A stretch of DNA of 64,000 bases from Melitaea cinxia (Eukaryota > Arthropoda > Insecta > Lepidoptera > Nymphalidae): contig NC_059414.1 in NCBI RefSeq assembly GCF_905220565.1, positions 5,888,001 to 5,952,000 of the forward strand, in the 5' to 3' direction. Positions 23,901 through 35,021 of the stretch are shown here, piece after piece. The notes under the pieces are model-generated. The model searched no databases and had not been told where the DNA came from. It saw only the letters and a list, made by a program, of their open reading frames with translations. The translations under genes and the position numbers were made by a program. Numbering within the stretch: the first letter of the stretch is position 1; each line of letters begins with the position of its first letter.

Positions 23901-26900
23901 TTGGCGGATATATATGCCTACTACGAGTAACAATCGCTATCAGGTGTACGTGATAATAACCGGGACCGACGTCACACCATTTACTCTTATAGAATTTAAT
24001 TTTTAGTAACTATAAATAATAAGTTTTCTGATTAGAGTATAAATGCATATCTTAATTGTTAAACCTTCGACAATCACCTAAATTGCTCTGGCTTATGATT
24101 TATTACCTTGTTCTGTTAACCTCAATACTGGCTTTGATTTTGTTAAACAAAAAAAAAAAAAAAACGAGTGTGCTTTAGACCACACGACTGAAAGTAAAAC
24201 TTCTGCACAATAGGCCTTCACTCTTTTTTAGATATACGAAATATAATTGGCTATGAGAGAAAAAGAGAAAGACAATGTGTTCTCGCACCTCTCTCTCTCT
24301 CTGTCTTGTTCCAATTTCCTCGCTCGATCACACTTTTCGTAACACCCTCGTCACGTATTTACCAGCTTACTCCCCAAGTCATGCGCGCGTAAAAAAGTAT
24401 TTCTTTAAAAAAAAAAAAAAACAACAAATCTCATGGTCAAAGCAATCATAATAATGGAAACCTACAAGAACGACCAAATATTTATTATATGATTGCATTA
24501 GTACACATAATAACACTAACTTTTACTATACAGGGTGACTTCGGCACGTCGGGCAGCGCGGGCCGGTACCACATTGTGTTCGCGTTCTTCGTGGCGCTCA
24601 TGTTCGCCATATCACTGGGCTCACTATTCGGCTACCACTGCTACCTGGTGGCCCATAACAGAACTACACTGGGTATGACCCGATATAGTTGTTACCGATA
24701 AATAATTATTTTATATGTTAAATGTATGTGATAACTGGGGTGGGCATCTCTTAAGTAACTTTGCGTTCCTTCTGCGTATTGCGAGGCTTCTGGTAACCTC
24801 TTACCATAAGGTGACCTAGTTTTGTAAAAAAAACGCCCGCGACTTCGTCCGCGTGGAATTTAAAAATTAAGTTATTGTTCAGTTTGCAGAGTTATAAAAT
24901 AAATAAATTTCTAAAATAAAGTAGCCTAAGTTACTTCTTATTACATCAAGTGCCGTCAAAATCGGTCCAGCCGTTTCAGAGATTAGCCGGGACAAACAGA
25001 CAGACAGACAAAAATTATAATAATTGTGTTTGCTCGCAAACGAAAAAAAACCGACTTCAATACATCGACAAGCAATACAACGTAGATCGACGAAAAAATA
25101 GTCAAGCAACTACGCGTTATTAAAGATTACTCAAAAAGTATTTATCAGATCTCGATAAAATTTATATGTGACCACATGATAAACATCAGCTTTCGATTAA
25201 ATTAAAAATTATCAAAATCGGTACACCCAGTAAAAAGTAATTACGGATTTTCGAGAGTTTCCCTCGATTCCTCTGGGATCCCATCATCAGATCCTAGTTT
25301 CCTTATCACGGTACCAAACTAGGGATATCCCCTTTCCAACAAAAAAAGAATTATCAAAATCGGTATATCCAGTAGAAAGTTATGCGGTATAATACAACGT
25401 AGGTCGACGAAAAAAGCGTCAAGTAAAAACACATTATTAGATATAACTCGAAAAGTAGTTGTTAGATCTCAAATAAATTTAAATGGGACCAATTGGCACA
25501 CACCACCTTTTGATTAAAACAAAATTTGTCGAAATCGGTCCACACGGGCAAAAGTTCTGATGTAACATACATAAAAAAAAAATGAAAAAAAAAATACAGT
25601 CGAATTGAGAACCTCCTCCTTTTTTGGAAGTCGGTTAAAAAATGTCATTTTGGTGTATCTACCGTATATACGACCATATGCATTTAGTAAAAAGCGGTTA
25701 TTTTAATATTATAAAAAGACACTCCAATTTTATTTATTTGTATAGAAGATGTAGGAAAAAAACTTCAGTAGAGCAAAGTAAAAGACAGTGATCAAATTCT
25801 TTCCATACTAATATAGAAATCTCTGCCATTGCTTTGTGGGAATTATTCTAAAATTTTTTTTCCCTAATATTTATAACATCAACTCTTTTTGAGTTAAGCT
25901 GTATTTGATCTACTGAAAAGATAATTCCAACAAAAATCATTTATCTATTACAAAATATATTTATACTAAAGTGTATCCAGGAAGGTATGTGTAAATATGA
26001 TTTTTAGAAAAACTTTTTTATTTTTAATTATTTATTTTATTAGTATAGATAATTATCTTAATATATATAAATCTCGTGTCACAATGTTTGTCCGCGATGA
26101 ACTCTTAAACTACTTAACCGATTTTAATCAAATTTGCACACCGTGTGCAGTTTGATCCAACTTGAAAGATAGGGTATATTTTGTTTTGATATATGTAATT
26201 ATTATATTTAAGAAAAAAAATAAGGCGATACGAAGTTTGCCAGGTCAGCTAGTAAATAAATAAATAAATACTTCACAATCACCTACAGTGTTAGAATCGT
26301 TTTTTCGGTTTAGAAAATACACACCACACAAATGGTCAAATTGGTTAGATCACATCCCCATTGTCCATAATAATATCGTCAGCCTGGATAGAACCTGCAA
26401 CACCACTCACCACCAAACGTCAATCCGTGCCCAATAGAAATGATTAAAGTGACTGCAAGCACCATTATTTATTTTTCAATTGAGAGTAATAAAAAGTTTA
26501 ATAAAAGTTTGTTTTCAGATATGCTTGTATCGTACCGCCGCTTGGGCTCCCCGACCGGTCAGATTATAAACGCTATGCTTAAAAACATGATCAATGGTAC
26601 TGCAGTCTCTTTAAAGCATTAGAAAACGTACATGATAATTTAATATTGGTTATCGAATTTTTTTTTTTAATTTTACGATATAAAAAATAAGTAATAAAAT
26701 TTAAATTGTGTAGTTTTGTACTAGCTTATATTTAGATTCTTAGTGTTATTTTTAATTAGTCTTAATATTATTTAATGTATTTTGTATATAGTTAATTAAT
26801 TAGTCGTATGATTTCGGAATAACTGTTTTTTTCAAGTGCATATAATATTTGAAATATTTACATTATACTAAAACTCAAAAAAAAAAAAAATGATTTCAAA

Positions 26901-29900
26901 TTTTTTGCCTGTCGGTCTTTTTTGTTATCCGAGCATTCGGAACGACTGAATCGATTTTTATGGGACTTTCACTAGAAGATAGAGGAGATTGCAGAGCAAT
27001 ATACAAACTACTCGCTCGTTTATTCCGTAACTAGCTGCCCCGACAGACTTCGTTCTGTCAAAAGTTAATAGTATTTTTTTTATTTTTAGTATTTAAACCT
27101 TCCGTGGGCCTTAAGGAATATACAAAAAATAAATTCTAGCCGAATCGGTCGAGCCATTCTCGAGTTACGTGATAATTACGGGATAAAAGATTTATTATAG
27201 ACATGAAATAACCAAACGTTTTCTATTAAATAGGACAATTTTGCGAGCAAATCTAAACATTTATACTAATATTATAAAGCTGAAAAGTTTGTTTGTTTGT
27301 TGAAACGCGCTTAGCTCAGGAAATAGTGGTTCGATTTGAAAAATTATTTTTGTGTTTGATACCCATTTACCGAGAAAGGGTATCTATTTTTTCTTCAAAT
27401 TATCGCGAGATAAACCGCGGGGCACAGCTACTACTTAATATACGGAAGGTGATTTTAAGTGCAAACTATACTTTTTAAAAATTATTTCCTGAATCAAATT
27501 GTTAAAATATGAGAAAGACATGGAACATATTCTTTAAATAAATTGATTTTAGGGTATGCTTTAATATTGCAGCAAACATAAATATAAAAAGACGGATATC
27601 TCCTCTTACATAACAATCACTGCAACATGGTAAAACGAGGGTAGGAAAATATAAAATCCAAACTATGATTCTGGTTAAATATGCGGATACGGGATTATAA
27701 TATTGTTCTTCGATTATCCTTTTTGTAAAAGAGTAAAATAGATAAAGAATTTTGACCGTAATTTTTGTTTTACAGACTATATAATATTATTTCGATAAGG
27801 TTCTAAATATTTTGGTGTACAAATGTTGTAATTAAATGTTCCTAATTAGATGTTTTTTTTTTTCAATTAAACAGAGGCGTTTCGAGCGCCCACGTTCCGA
27901 GGGGGCGCTGATAAGAACGGTTTCTCAATCGGTGCTTACAATAATTTCAAAGAGGTATTCGGCGACGATCCCAACTTGTGGATAGTGCCGATCTTCACCA
28001 GGTAACTATTCTTTATTTAACGCTTAACACTATTCGGCGAATTAATAATATTAAAAAAATTGTTATGAAAAATAATTATGATATAATATTATGTGCAAAA
28101 AATAGTAATTTGAAGTAAAAAAAACTTAACATATTTATGAAATATAAAGATAATTTACATTGCATTATCATATAATTTATATAAAAAACATTGGAAGGGT
28201 TTGTGAAATATTACATCTAGCTGAGTTGATTAACAAACCTAACAATAAACTAGTTTTAACTGGAACGTGACATGCATGTGTGTTAACGTTATATGCGTGT
28301 AACTTGATGTGTGGTTAACATGTGCATGTTTAATGTCTGAAAAAAGAAGTGAATGACATCCTAACAGTGTGTGTAGTTTTAGAAATACTTAAACGAATTC
28401 GGTATGTACGGTTTTAGAATATCGCGGTGCTAACAGTAGTAGTGTCTTGTCAAATGGAAAACTCTAATTCTGAGAACTGTCTGAACTGTCACTTTGAATA
28501 ACTGTATTTAGACAAATAGTATAACATAGTACGTATTGTTATTATAATTGTCTCACGTTTCATTACATCGTACTCAAATATTCCATCATTCATTATCATC
28601 AAGTAACAACGCAAAGATTAACCGCTCGGTCTTCTCACTTACTACAAGTCACTATAGAATATTCAACGTAATTGTATTTATATGTAATATTTAAGTTTAT
28701 GTCGACGCTCGTATCAAAAAAAGTAATAAAAACAAATCGGAATCGGATAGCGCGGGACAATTTTAACACAACCGAATATTTAACTTAACTTCAATGTAAT
28801 AAATCAGCTTGTGTAAATTACTTAATTTAAAAGAAAGTGAACGTTAAAAGTTTAGCTATGTAATGTTTAGTTTATATTTGAGTGAGAGATGACATCGACA
28901 TCTGATTTGAAGAGCATTGTAACTAATGAAACAATGTTTTCTAACTATACCATCAAAATATTGAGCGGAAAAAAGGTATCTTTCAGTATGGGAACCGTAT
29001 TTATACGAAGAACGATTTTTAGGAGAAAAAAAAAATCATTCACAATTCAAGATAATCCAGATTTCTGCATAAAAAATTCTAATTTCGGTTACGAAAAAAT
29101 AATATATATATATTGGTCTTCTTTGAACACAGTAACATTGTAAAAATAAGTACCTTTTTTTTACTCAAATTTACATTAAGTTGATATACTACATTATTAG
29201 AACTGTTCATACCATGATTTTAACTAAAACAATCGTAATTTGTATATATTATATCATTGTAACTTGAACAAAAACAGCTTATCGTTTGATGTGTCACGTT
29301 ATCAAGTTCATGGAAAAGAACGTAAAAATTAATAGTAGAACAATTTACTTCATTACGGATGCGGGTTTATTTAATATCACTTGGCCACTTTTTAAAAGCA
29401 ACAAAATTATAGAACGCTCTCCTGAAAACTTAACAAAATCATATACAATGTTCTTCATATCAGGTGTCGACGTGTGCCCGAAGGTTCAATGTGGTAAACC
29501 AAAACCAATGAAAGTCGATAACTAGTCACTAAGTTTATTACATCTTCCGCACGGCACATATGAAGTTTGTATTACTGTAAATCTTAGGTATACGCGAAAC
29601 AGCAATTTTACAGGAACCAACTTAAATTAAAGAAGATTATTAGACGCACAGACAATTACATTGCTGAGTGTGCGGTAACCCGTACAATTTATCTAAGCAC
29701 ATTGGTCGCGAGAATAGATAAAAAAAGGAAAAATCTATAAATAATAATTAATTATACACATTAAATAGTTTGTTTTTCTTACTGAACAATTGTGTTTGGG
29801 GAATAGATAAAGAAGGAAAAATACATAAATAATAATTAAATGTAAATCTAAAAAAAGTTTGTCTAACTAAGCAATTATGACCGTGAATAGATTTAAAAAA

Positions 29901-32900
29901 AAATCGAAGCACATGACTGTGGTTCGGGGGATAGATTAAAAAAAATGTAGATTGGTCGGGGAAAGAAATGAAAAATATATAAAAAAAAAAAACGTGTGCG
30001 TCTCGGGACGCCCGACAGAAGTGATAATTTAAACTAATCAAGTTGAACTATTTAGAAATTGTTTAACTCGAGAAATTATGGCTAGCGCTGTGGATTAGAG
30101 TGAGGGGGGAGGAGCCCGCCTCCCGCCGCCGTTTGCGTGTGAGACAGGCCGGCGCCGGAACGCGTTACGTAACGAAGCGGTTTCCCCTCCCACAAGAATA
30201 TCACTTCGCAAATAACCCGTCGCTGTCGCGCTCTCACCGGTCCGTGTGTGCAGCGCCGGCGACGGCTGCGAGTACCCGGTGCGGCGCGAGCACCGCCCGC
30301 CGGCCGGCGCGCCGGACGCGCGCTACGACTCCATGGGCACCACGCGCTCCAGGTCAGAGCCGCGCCCCGCCCCGCACCTGCCTTGACGCGCACCCACCTG
30401 TCCGTACGACACGACCGTGTCGGACTCGTGTCGAATCGTTCTTAAACGATTTTTATTTTTTTCATTATCGGTTTAACACGTTGAGCGCCTCAAGTTTCGG
30501 CCACATATAAATAGAGATGCGTTTTGTGTGCTTACTTAATATGTGTTTGCTTGTACATACGATTACTTTTGGATTTTAGTGTGGTTACGTTACACATACT
30601 TCGTATCAGGTTTACAAATTTTTCTAAAGACCAAACGTACATATAGAGTATATAAAATAACTAGATTTTCTTTTTTAATTATGTTGTAATTGGTAAATAC
30701 ACATATATTAACACTCATTATGCAAAAGGGTAAATTTATCCCGGTGCAAATCCAAGAACATTGCTAAATCGCTTCGGCGCTCAAAGTGTTAAAAGTAAGT
30801 GCGCGCTAAGTTACTAAAAATTTGAGATAATGTTTTACAGCTTACATTTTTACTGAATTATTTATTTTTATAGTCGTATACAGGTCTGGTGCATGTGTTA
30901 AATTTAAAGTTATATCGATTATTAGGTTTTATGTAGGAATTAAAAGCTGTAGTATAATGGAACGAATTGTAGCTTTAATAAATTTACAAGATTATTCTTG
31001 TAGTAATTTGATATAAATTTACATGACAGCCATTATGAGCTATGGTGGCATCCTACATCGTGACTTAAGATATAAATAATTAATTATATACTACAAACTA
31101 TCAAACTATCACTCTGGTACTATCAAAGTATCAATTTCACTTTCAATCTTGCCAAAAGTGCCAAATTATTTTTTCGAATATATTTTATTAATTAAATGAA
31201 ATTTTCGACGTGATTTTGTAAAATTGATTATGTATTTAGAAGATTTACATTTAAATGTGCCTTATTACGTATTGTAAAGTAAGGAATTTTTGAATTTTGT
31301 TTCAAATATAATTGATTATAGTGTTCAAGATATGTGCGGGGTGTGGGTTGACGTCAGCAATAAAATATGGATGAATCTACAATTCAAATTATATACTTAT
31401 GATAATGCAGTTAGCTTATTAATGCATTTATATTTTGCGAGCTATATACAACACACAAGACTGATAAAGCTATAGTGGATTATGTTCGTATTTTTTTAAG
31501 TATGTTTTGTGCACAATAAACTTATTTCATTGTTAAATTTTGTTTTCTTTATTTTTTTTATTTTTTTTTTTACCAAGGTCATGTCGATAACATAGACTGC
31601 ACACGAATTAGCAAGCAAAATGGATACATTAGTTTTTCATTTATTTATTTAAAACGTCTGTGTGATGTATAGGCGGATGTTTTTTTTATATTAATTGCTC
31701 TCAATTGGCTGCTGCTTATAGTCGAGTAAAGCGTTTGTTTTTTTTTTTAAATATGTATAAAGGAGTATCAATAATATTCAAAAAGGAATATGAAAGTAAA
31801 CTGAGTATCATTATTAATTTGTAGAAAGGTTGTACTTTTATTTTAAGGCTTCATATCTATATTTTTAACATTATAATTCACGCTGATCAGAGGTTCTGCT
31901 GTGTAATTTATTTTGCTTAGTTTTAGAGGCCGATTGAGAGCTCTGTATTATTTATAACGAACTGTATCTCAATTTATTTTCTTATTCCTCTTCTTCATTC
32001 TCTCTGTCCTTTTCTTCTCTTATCTCCATCTCACAGTGCTTCTTAATTTCATATATTTTTATTTTTTCATGGTACATGAAAGTTTTATGTACGATGAATG
32101 ATTCTTTTATATGTAAATAACTAATTATATTTATATTTTTGAAATATAATTTTTATTTAATTTTTAGAAGCACTATAAGACACATTTTCAAAGTTTTCTT
32201 TCTTACTCGACCTTATGCACATGGTCAATAAGGATCAATATCGAAGCTTTTTAATATTTTAGCGTGGAGGCAGCACACGAGACTGAGAGATGGAGACTTT
32301 GCCCCAGAAGGGGCCGGACCGTCCCGCAAATAGTATAAGGAAAAACGCATTTCATAATTATTTATCCTCTTATTCACGATATTTTTATTACAGTTATATT
32401 TAAAATAAAACCATTCGAACGATAACATGCTTTTCATTCATTGGCATCACCGAGCCCAACAAAAATAATGTTATGATGACGTCATTCACTTCTTTTATCG
32501 TACTCCGTTAAGATTATTTCGAGAAATTAAGATTTGTGTCCTTTTGCATGCTAATTTAGTTTAGCAGATGCATTCGTAGCAGAAAGCTTGTATTAGACGA
32601 ATGCGTGCAAATTCACTCTTAAATACAAGTTTTAGGTAATGTATGCAATAGCAACAATTTCATTGCGAATATAATGCCATTAGGTATTTAATATTTATTA
32701 TACTTATAATTGTTATAATGAAACACCTTTTCGGATTTTATTGTGGTTTATTAAGTTTTTTAAATGCCAGACGTTTCGGATACTTTACAGCAGCCGTGGT
32801 CACGGGAGAGCTGGACAAAACTTAATAAACCGCGATAAAATCCGAAAAAGTTGTTTCATTATAATGAGTGAAATTCGCATAAATACTTCGAATTATTTAA

Positions 32901-33754
32901 TTTTCACGCATTGTTGTTAGAGTAACTGGCACCAAGTAGACGCCTGCTAAATAGCATCACAGATCAGTAACATATCTTTATTTGTTCATTTCAATAACAT
33001 TAAATACGCCACAGTGTGACTTAAATACATAACATTTTAATCATAATTTATTTATTTATTTTTAATAAATATATATGTCATCGAGTAGTAAAAATAAGGT
33101 TATACGAAAATGAATGTAATAAAAGAAATGTCTTTAATCTTGCAAGCAAAGCACAAATCAAAGTTTTATTTTTATTTTTTATCATTATAAAGAATTACGT
33201 GGACATCGATGTCGGTCTCACAACAAAGAATTCGTTAAGTAATTTGTACATTATAATTTATTGTAGGACTGTTTTTTGTCCCAAATAAAGTAAAAACAAA
33301 GTTAAATTTAAGGATTAAACAGCATAACAAAAAAAGGTTTTTATGCTGTTTTAGCATTTGTATTAGATTAAAAATTTCTGTATATAAAAGCATCTTCTCT
33401 AACGCTGATATCTTATAAATATAATTTAAATCATAAAATACATACAAGTGGAACATAATCGTTTAATCTTTATCACATTCATTTTATTTTTATCCTTTTC
33501 ATTGATAAGTCGTTCATCTTGAAAACTTAGTACATTGTAGTACAGTGATTGTTTAGCAGTGTATATACCATCGTATAACTAAAACATTTATATAATAATA
33601 TGAAACGTGTAGCTTCGGGGATGGCATCGTGTATCCGCTGCCTCAACAGGACGAAGACACGGAGTCCTTGCTAAGTTCGGAGAGATGGGACAGATGGGGA
33701 GAAAGGGCTCGGCCCTTCGATGAGAGAGAGAGCTCGTCCTTCGACGAACTATGA
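17914..33754 (+). CDS. ZDHHC15: DHHC palmitoyltransferase, ZDHHC2/15/20 group
   Basis: Core exons: 17914-18079, 18152-18273, 18955-19061, 22013-22250, 24534-24672, 27875-28001 and 33613-33754. Phases agree throughout (1041 nt, 346 aa; human ZDHHC15 is 337). It attaches long-chain acyl groups from acyl-CoA to cysteines of membrane proteins. Seen: a Cys-rich N-terminus (residues 16-26), TM1 at about 32-51 (WLPVLLIVSIVTWSYYAYV), TM2 at about 65-83, the zinc-binding Cys-rich domain at about 139-180 with C141/C144/H154/C155, the catalytic DHHC at 166-169 (KMDHHCPWVNNC), TM3 at about 183-205, TM4 at about 223-248, and the TTxE motif TTLE at 255-258. The C-terminus has FGDGIVYP then DTESLLSSERW, like vertebrate ZDHHC15. 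The chosen start is the ATG at 17914. A second in-frame ATG is 4 codons on. Introns hold many repeats and further candidate exons listed separately. Substrates cannot be told from sequence. Confidence 0.95.
20424..20494 (+). CDS. Candidate alternative version of ZDHHC exon 3
   Basis: The 71-nt segment after 'atacagtcag' ends with a GT donor and codes RFFKTEGRKEILENFAN then TIPVLTR. It clearly parallels the end of exon 3 (QRTILENFAKDLPIVTR) and has the same phases (enters 0, leaves 2). It could replace exon 3 as a mutually exclusive exon, giving a product 12 residues shorter. The open frame continues upstream to about 20394, but nearer acceptors there are out of phase and meet stops. The polypyrimidine tract is weak, so a decayed exon duplicate is the alternative. 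Confidence 0.5.
20525..20880 (+). mobile_element. tRNA-headed SINE
   Basis: The head has a tRNA-like B box ('ggtttgattcc') preceded by an A-box-like stretch. The body has 'ctccccaccgtgcctctgag', 'acacctgatagcgatcgtta' and the tail 'gcctatgcccaacagtggga'. Further copies are at 23425-23725 (+) and 23805-23975 (-). It lies in the ZDHHC intron just after the alternative exon. Confidence 0.7.
21100..21330 (-). repeat. Helitron-like repeat remnant
   Basis: It begins 'ctagctgctgcctgcgacgg' followed by 'cgtctacgtg', the inverted form of lepidopteran helitron-type ends also seen at 24830, 27030, 55520 and 55740. No coding capacity. Confidence 0.4.
21599..21845 (+). mobile_element. Metulj-like SINE, 5'-truncated
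   Basis: It starts at the 'ccaccttggaac' block and keeps the full tail 'tggaggcctatgtccagcag'. It is immediately followed at 21850-21985 by a truncated, inverted helitron-like element, so two insertions abut here, about 30 bp before exon 4 of the palmitoyltransferase. Confidence 0.7.
21850..21985 (-). mobile_element. Truncated helitron-like element
   Basis: This is the inverse of the elements at 13230 and 26056: it shows 'cctatctttcaagttggatc' and 'gcacactgtgtg' and ends at the TC end near 21985. The CTAG end is missing. Confidence 0.55.
22659..22742 (+). CDS. Candidate in-frame cassette exon of ZDHHC
   Basis: It follows a good acceptor (cactttacag) and ends at AAT|GTAACC. Length is 84 nt, phase 0 to 0, and it sits in the intron between exons 4 and 5. 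It would insert 28 residues (MYQEYKHAHCDHLLNNGT first) right after FWK, in the loop between TM3 and TM4. That loop is luminal or extracellular, and the insert adds an N-G-T glycosylation sequon and two cysteines. If not spliced the frame soon stops. I do not recall a homologous exon in other insects. Confidence 0.5.
23425..23975. mobile_element. Two tRNA-headed SINEs in inverted orientation
   Basis: A plus-strand copy (about 23425-23725, B box 'ggttcgattcc') and a minus-strand partial copy (about 23805-23975) of the family at 20525 are arranged tail to tail, about 80 bp apart. Inside the ZDHHC pre-mRNA they could pair as an intronic hairpin. Confidence 0.65.
24174..24395. mobile_element. MITE-like element, copy 2
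   Basis: Same family as 1-225: 'ccacacgactgaaagtaaaa' at the left, 'gatcacacttttcgtaacac' inside, and 'catgcgcgcgtaaaaaagta' at the right. Its terminal repeat is more diverged. It lies 140 bp before ZDHHC exon 5. Confidence 0.6.
24830..25640 (+). repeat. Helitron-like fragment followed by a long 'ccgacttca' repeat
   Basis: About 24830-25017 starts 'cgcccgcgacttcgtccgcg' and ends with (GACA)n 'gacagacagacaaaaatt'. About 25018-25640 is the longest copy of the 'ccgacttca' family, from 'gctcgcaaacgaaaaaaaac' to 'ttttggaagtcggttaaaa', with the characteristic 'aaaatcggtacacccagtaa'. No gene is encoded. Confidence 0.6.
26056..26252 (+). mobile_element. Helitron-like non-autonomous element
   Basis: Nearly identical to 13230-13431, from TCTTAATATATATAAATCTC to GCCAGGTCAGCTAG. 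High similarity between the two suggests recent activity. It is in the ZDHHC intron, followed by an (AAAT)n tract. Confidence 0.7.
26519..26622 (+). CDS. Candidate alternative last exon of ZDHHC
   Basis: It follows 'gtttgttttcag', an excellent acceptor. In the phase set by exon 5 it codes DMLVSYRRLGSPTGQ and ends ...AVSLKH before a TAG stop at 26620-26622, with AATAAA at 26693-26698. Use of this exon would cut the protein after TM4, drop the PaCCT-like C-terminus, and turn the TTxE motif from TTLE into TTLD. The coding text looks non-random but is unfamiliar to me. Confidence 0.4.
27020..27440. repeat. Helitron-like repeat remnants
   Basis: About 27030-27210 begins 'actagctgccccgacagact', and about 27255-27440 runs from 'atactaatattataaagctg' to 'cgcggggcacagctact'. 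Both resemble widespread lepidopteran helitron-type sequences. Non-coding, in the ZDHHC intron. Confidence 0.4.
28002..30253 (+). other. ZDHHC intron without recognised genes
   Basis: Open frames at 28889-29143 and 29286-29525 resemble no family I know and lack good splice context. About 29705-29960 holds a degenerate tandem repeat of 'aatagataaa..gaaaaat' units with a period near 90 bp. The DNA turns abruptly GC-rich from about 30100 into exon 30254-30352. Confidence 0.4.
30254..30352 (+). CDS. Alternative C-terminal exon of ZDHHC (fly-like tail)
   Basis: It follows 'gtgtgtgcag', enters in phase 2 and leaves in phase 2 at AG|GTCAGA. It codes SAGDGCEYPVRREHRP, then ARYDSMGTTRSR. The S-x-GDG-x-x-YP start matches the start of exon 33613 (SFGDGIVYP), while RYDSMG...SR resembles the C-terminal tail of the Drosophila homologue. 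Exons 30254 and 33613 therefore look like alternative starts of the cytoplasmic tail. It is extremely GC- and CpG-rich. Reading through the donor would stop at about 30386. Confidence 0.65.
32263..32338 (+). CDS. Candidate terminal exon joined to the fly-like tail
   Basis: It follows 'ttaatattttag'. In phase 2 it codes VEAAHETERWRLCPRRGR then TVPQIV and stops (TAA, 32336-32338). AATAAA follows at about 32403. It could end the isoform that uses exon 30254. Short and unfamiliar, so low confidence. Confidence 0.3.
32715..32862. repeat. 148-bp fold-back element
   Basis: The left arm from ATAATGAAACACCTTTTCGG and the right arm ending GAAAAAGTTGTTTCATTAT are inverted copies over about 45 bp, with a short unique centre ('gacgtttcggatactttaca'). 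It is a MITE-like or Penelope-related fold-back sequence in the last ZDHHC intron. Confidence 0.75.
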
Positions 33755-35021
33755 GTGTAAGCGGCCACGTGTTGATGCAGGCTTTATTAACACCCGGACT
33801 GATATATGAATCTTGTAATTTGAGACTTTTATACGTCAAAAATGCTAGCTTGTTTTAAAACAAATACAAAATGTAGGGTACTTACAGCTTATGATAAGAC
33901 GTTTAGGTTCATTTTTACTAAATGAAGGCTAATTGATATGTATAAAACTTAACCGTTATTACTTTAATATTAATTTCAATAACTTAATACAAAAAATTCT
34001 ATTATAGTGTGACATTCTACTAATGATTGTATTAAGTTTTGTATGTTGATAGTTGTTGTGTTTATATTATGTATATTTGAGTACTGTGTGCTTGTGTATA
34101 TTCAAAGTTCTATGGTGGTCAAAGATAGCGAGCCAAACAACAATAGTAAAAGATCTCTCACGTAGACAAAAAAAAGTGTGTGTGTGTCGGCTCCGATGCA
34201 CGACTGGAGATTACTCCTTCAGATCGACTGGCAACGCCATCTATCGATGGCGTTATAGAAAAAGTCGTCGTCTATCCTAAACCTATTGGGTTCCGATAGG
34301 TGGCGTTACGAGAAACGTAACAAGGTCATTTGTTCAGTAGATTTTACTTATATTTTTTTCATACCGGCCTTGTAATGCAAACATGCGTTATATGAAAATC
34401 GATTATTAAGGAGTAAACTCCGAAAATATAATTGTTGAAAATTGTTTATTGATAATCAAATTATTAGTGAAAAGCTTTAATCATGTGTATTATCGCGAGT
34501 ACCTCAACTCTGGCATAATGCCTCTGACCTGTAGTTAATGATTCTCTTTATAAGACAAATCGATAACATTCCATTTGACAAACTATACGTAGATTATCGT
34601 GACAAGCCTGCATTGTAAATATGTGGCCAGTATAAAAACGCCAATTGGCTAATACTAGATATAAAATTAGTTTAATTGGTGCTCTAGTATTTGTATAGAT
34701 AACAATCGTGTAGTGTAATTAGAAAAAAATCCGAAAAAATAATTTAATTTTTGTACTTAAATAGAAATAAATCCACATAAAGCAACATTTTCAAAAGTGA
34801 CTGCGTATGCGTTTTGGGTACCAGTTTGCTGTTTTTTTTATATTTGACTTCGCTTTGTGGATATTTTTGAGTTTTAAGATGATAAAAAACCTTTAACTGT
34901 TTTTGCGTTTACTTTAAGAGTGTATCATAAATTATCTATAATGTCCAAACAAATAATGAAATAGTATTAACTAAAAGAAAATGTTTGAGAATAAAAAAAT
35001 TATCTGGTGTCATGGGACACC
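33755..35021 (+). other. ZDHHC 3' UTR and downstream intergenic DNA
   Basis: The first clear AATAAA on the plus strand is at 34766-34771, though earlier variant signals are possible. A 9-bp-stem hairpin (AACGCCATC tatc GATGGCGTT) is at 34233-34254. No further exon is seen. Confidence 0.4.

Noticed and set aside
28889..29525. Two open frames of 84 and 79 codons in a palmitoyltransferase intron
   Set aside because: No family resemblance, AT-rich codon content and no splice context linking them. Likely chance frames.
30082..30510. Long Arg/Ala/Pro-rich frames on both strands
   Set aside because: Shadow frames of the CpG-rich palmitoyltransferase exon 30254-30352. Only the phase-2 plus-strand reading matches the family.
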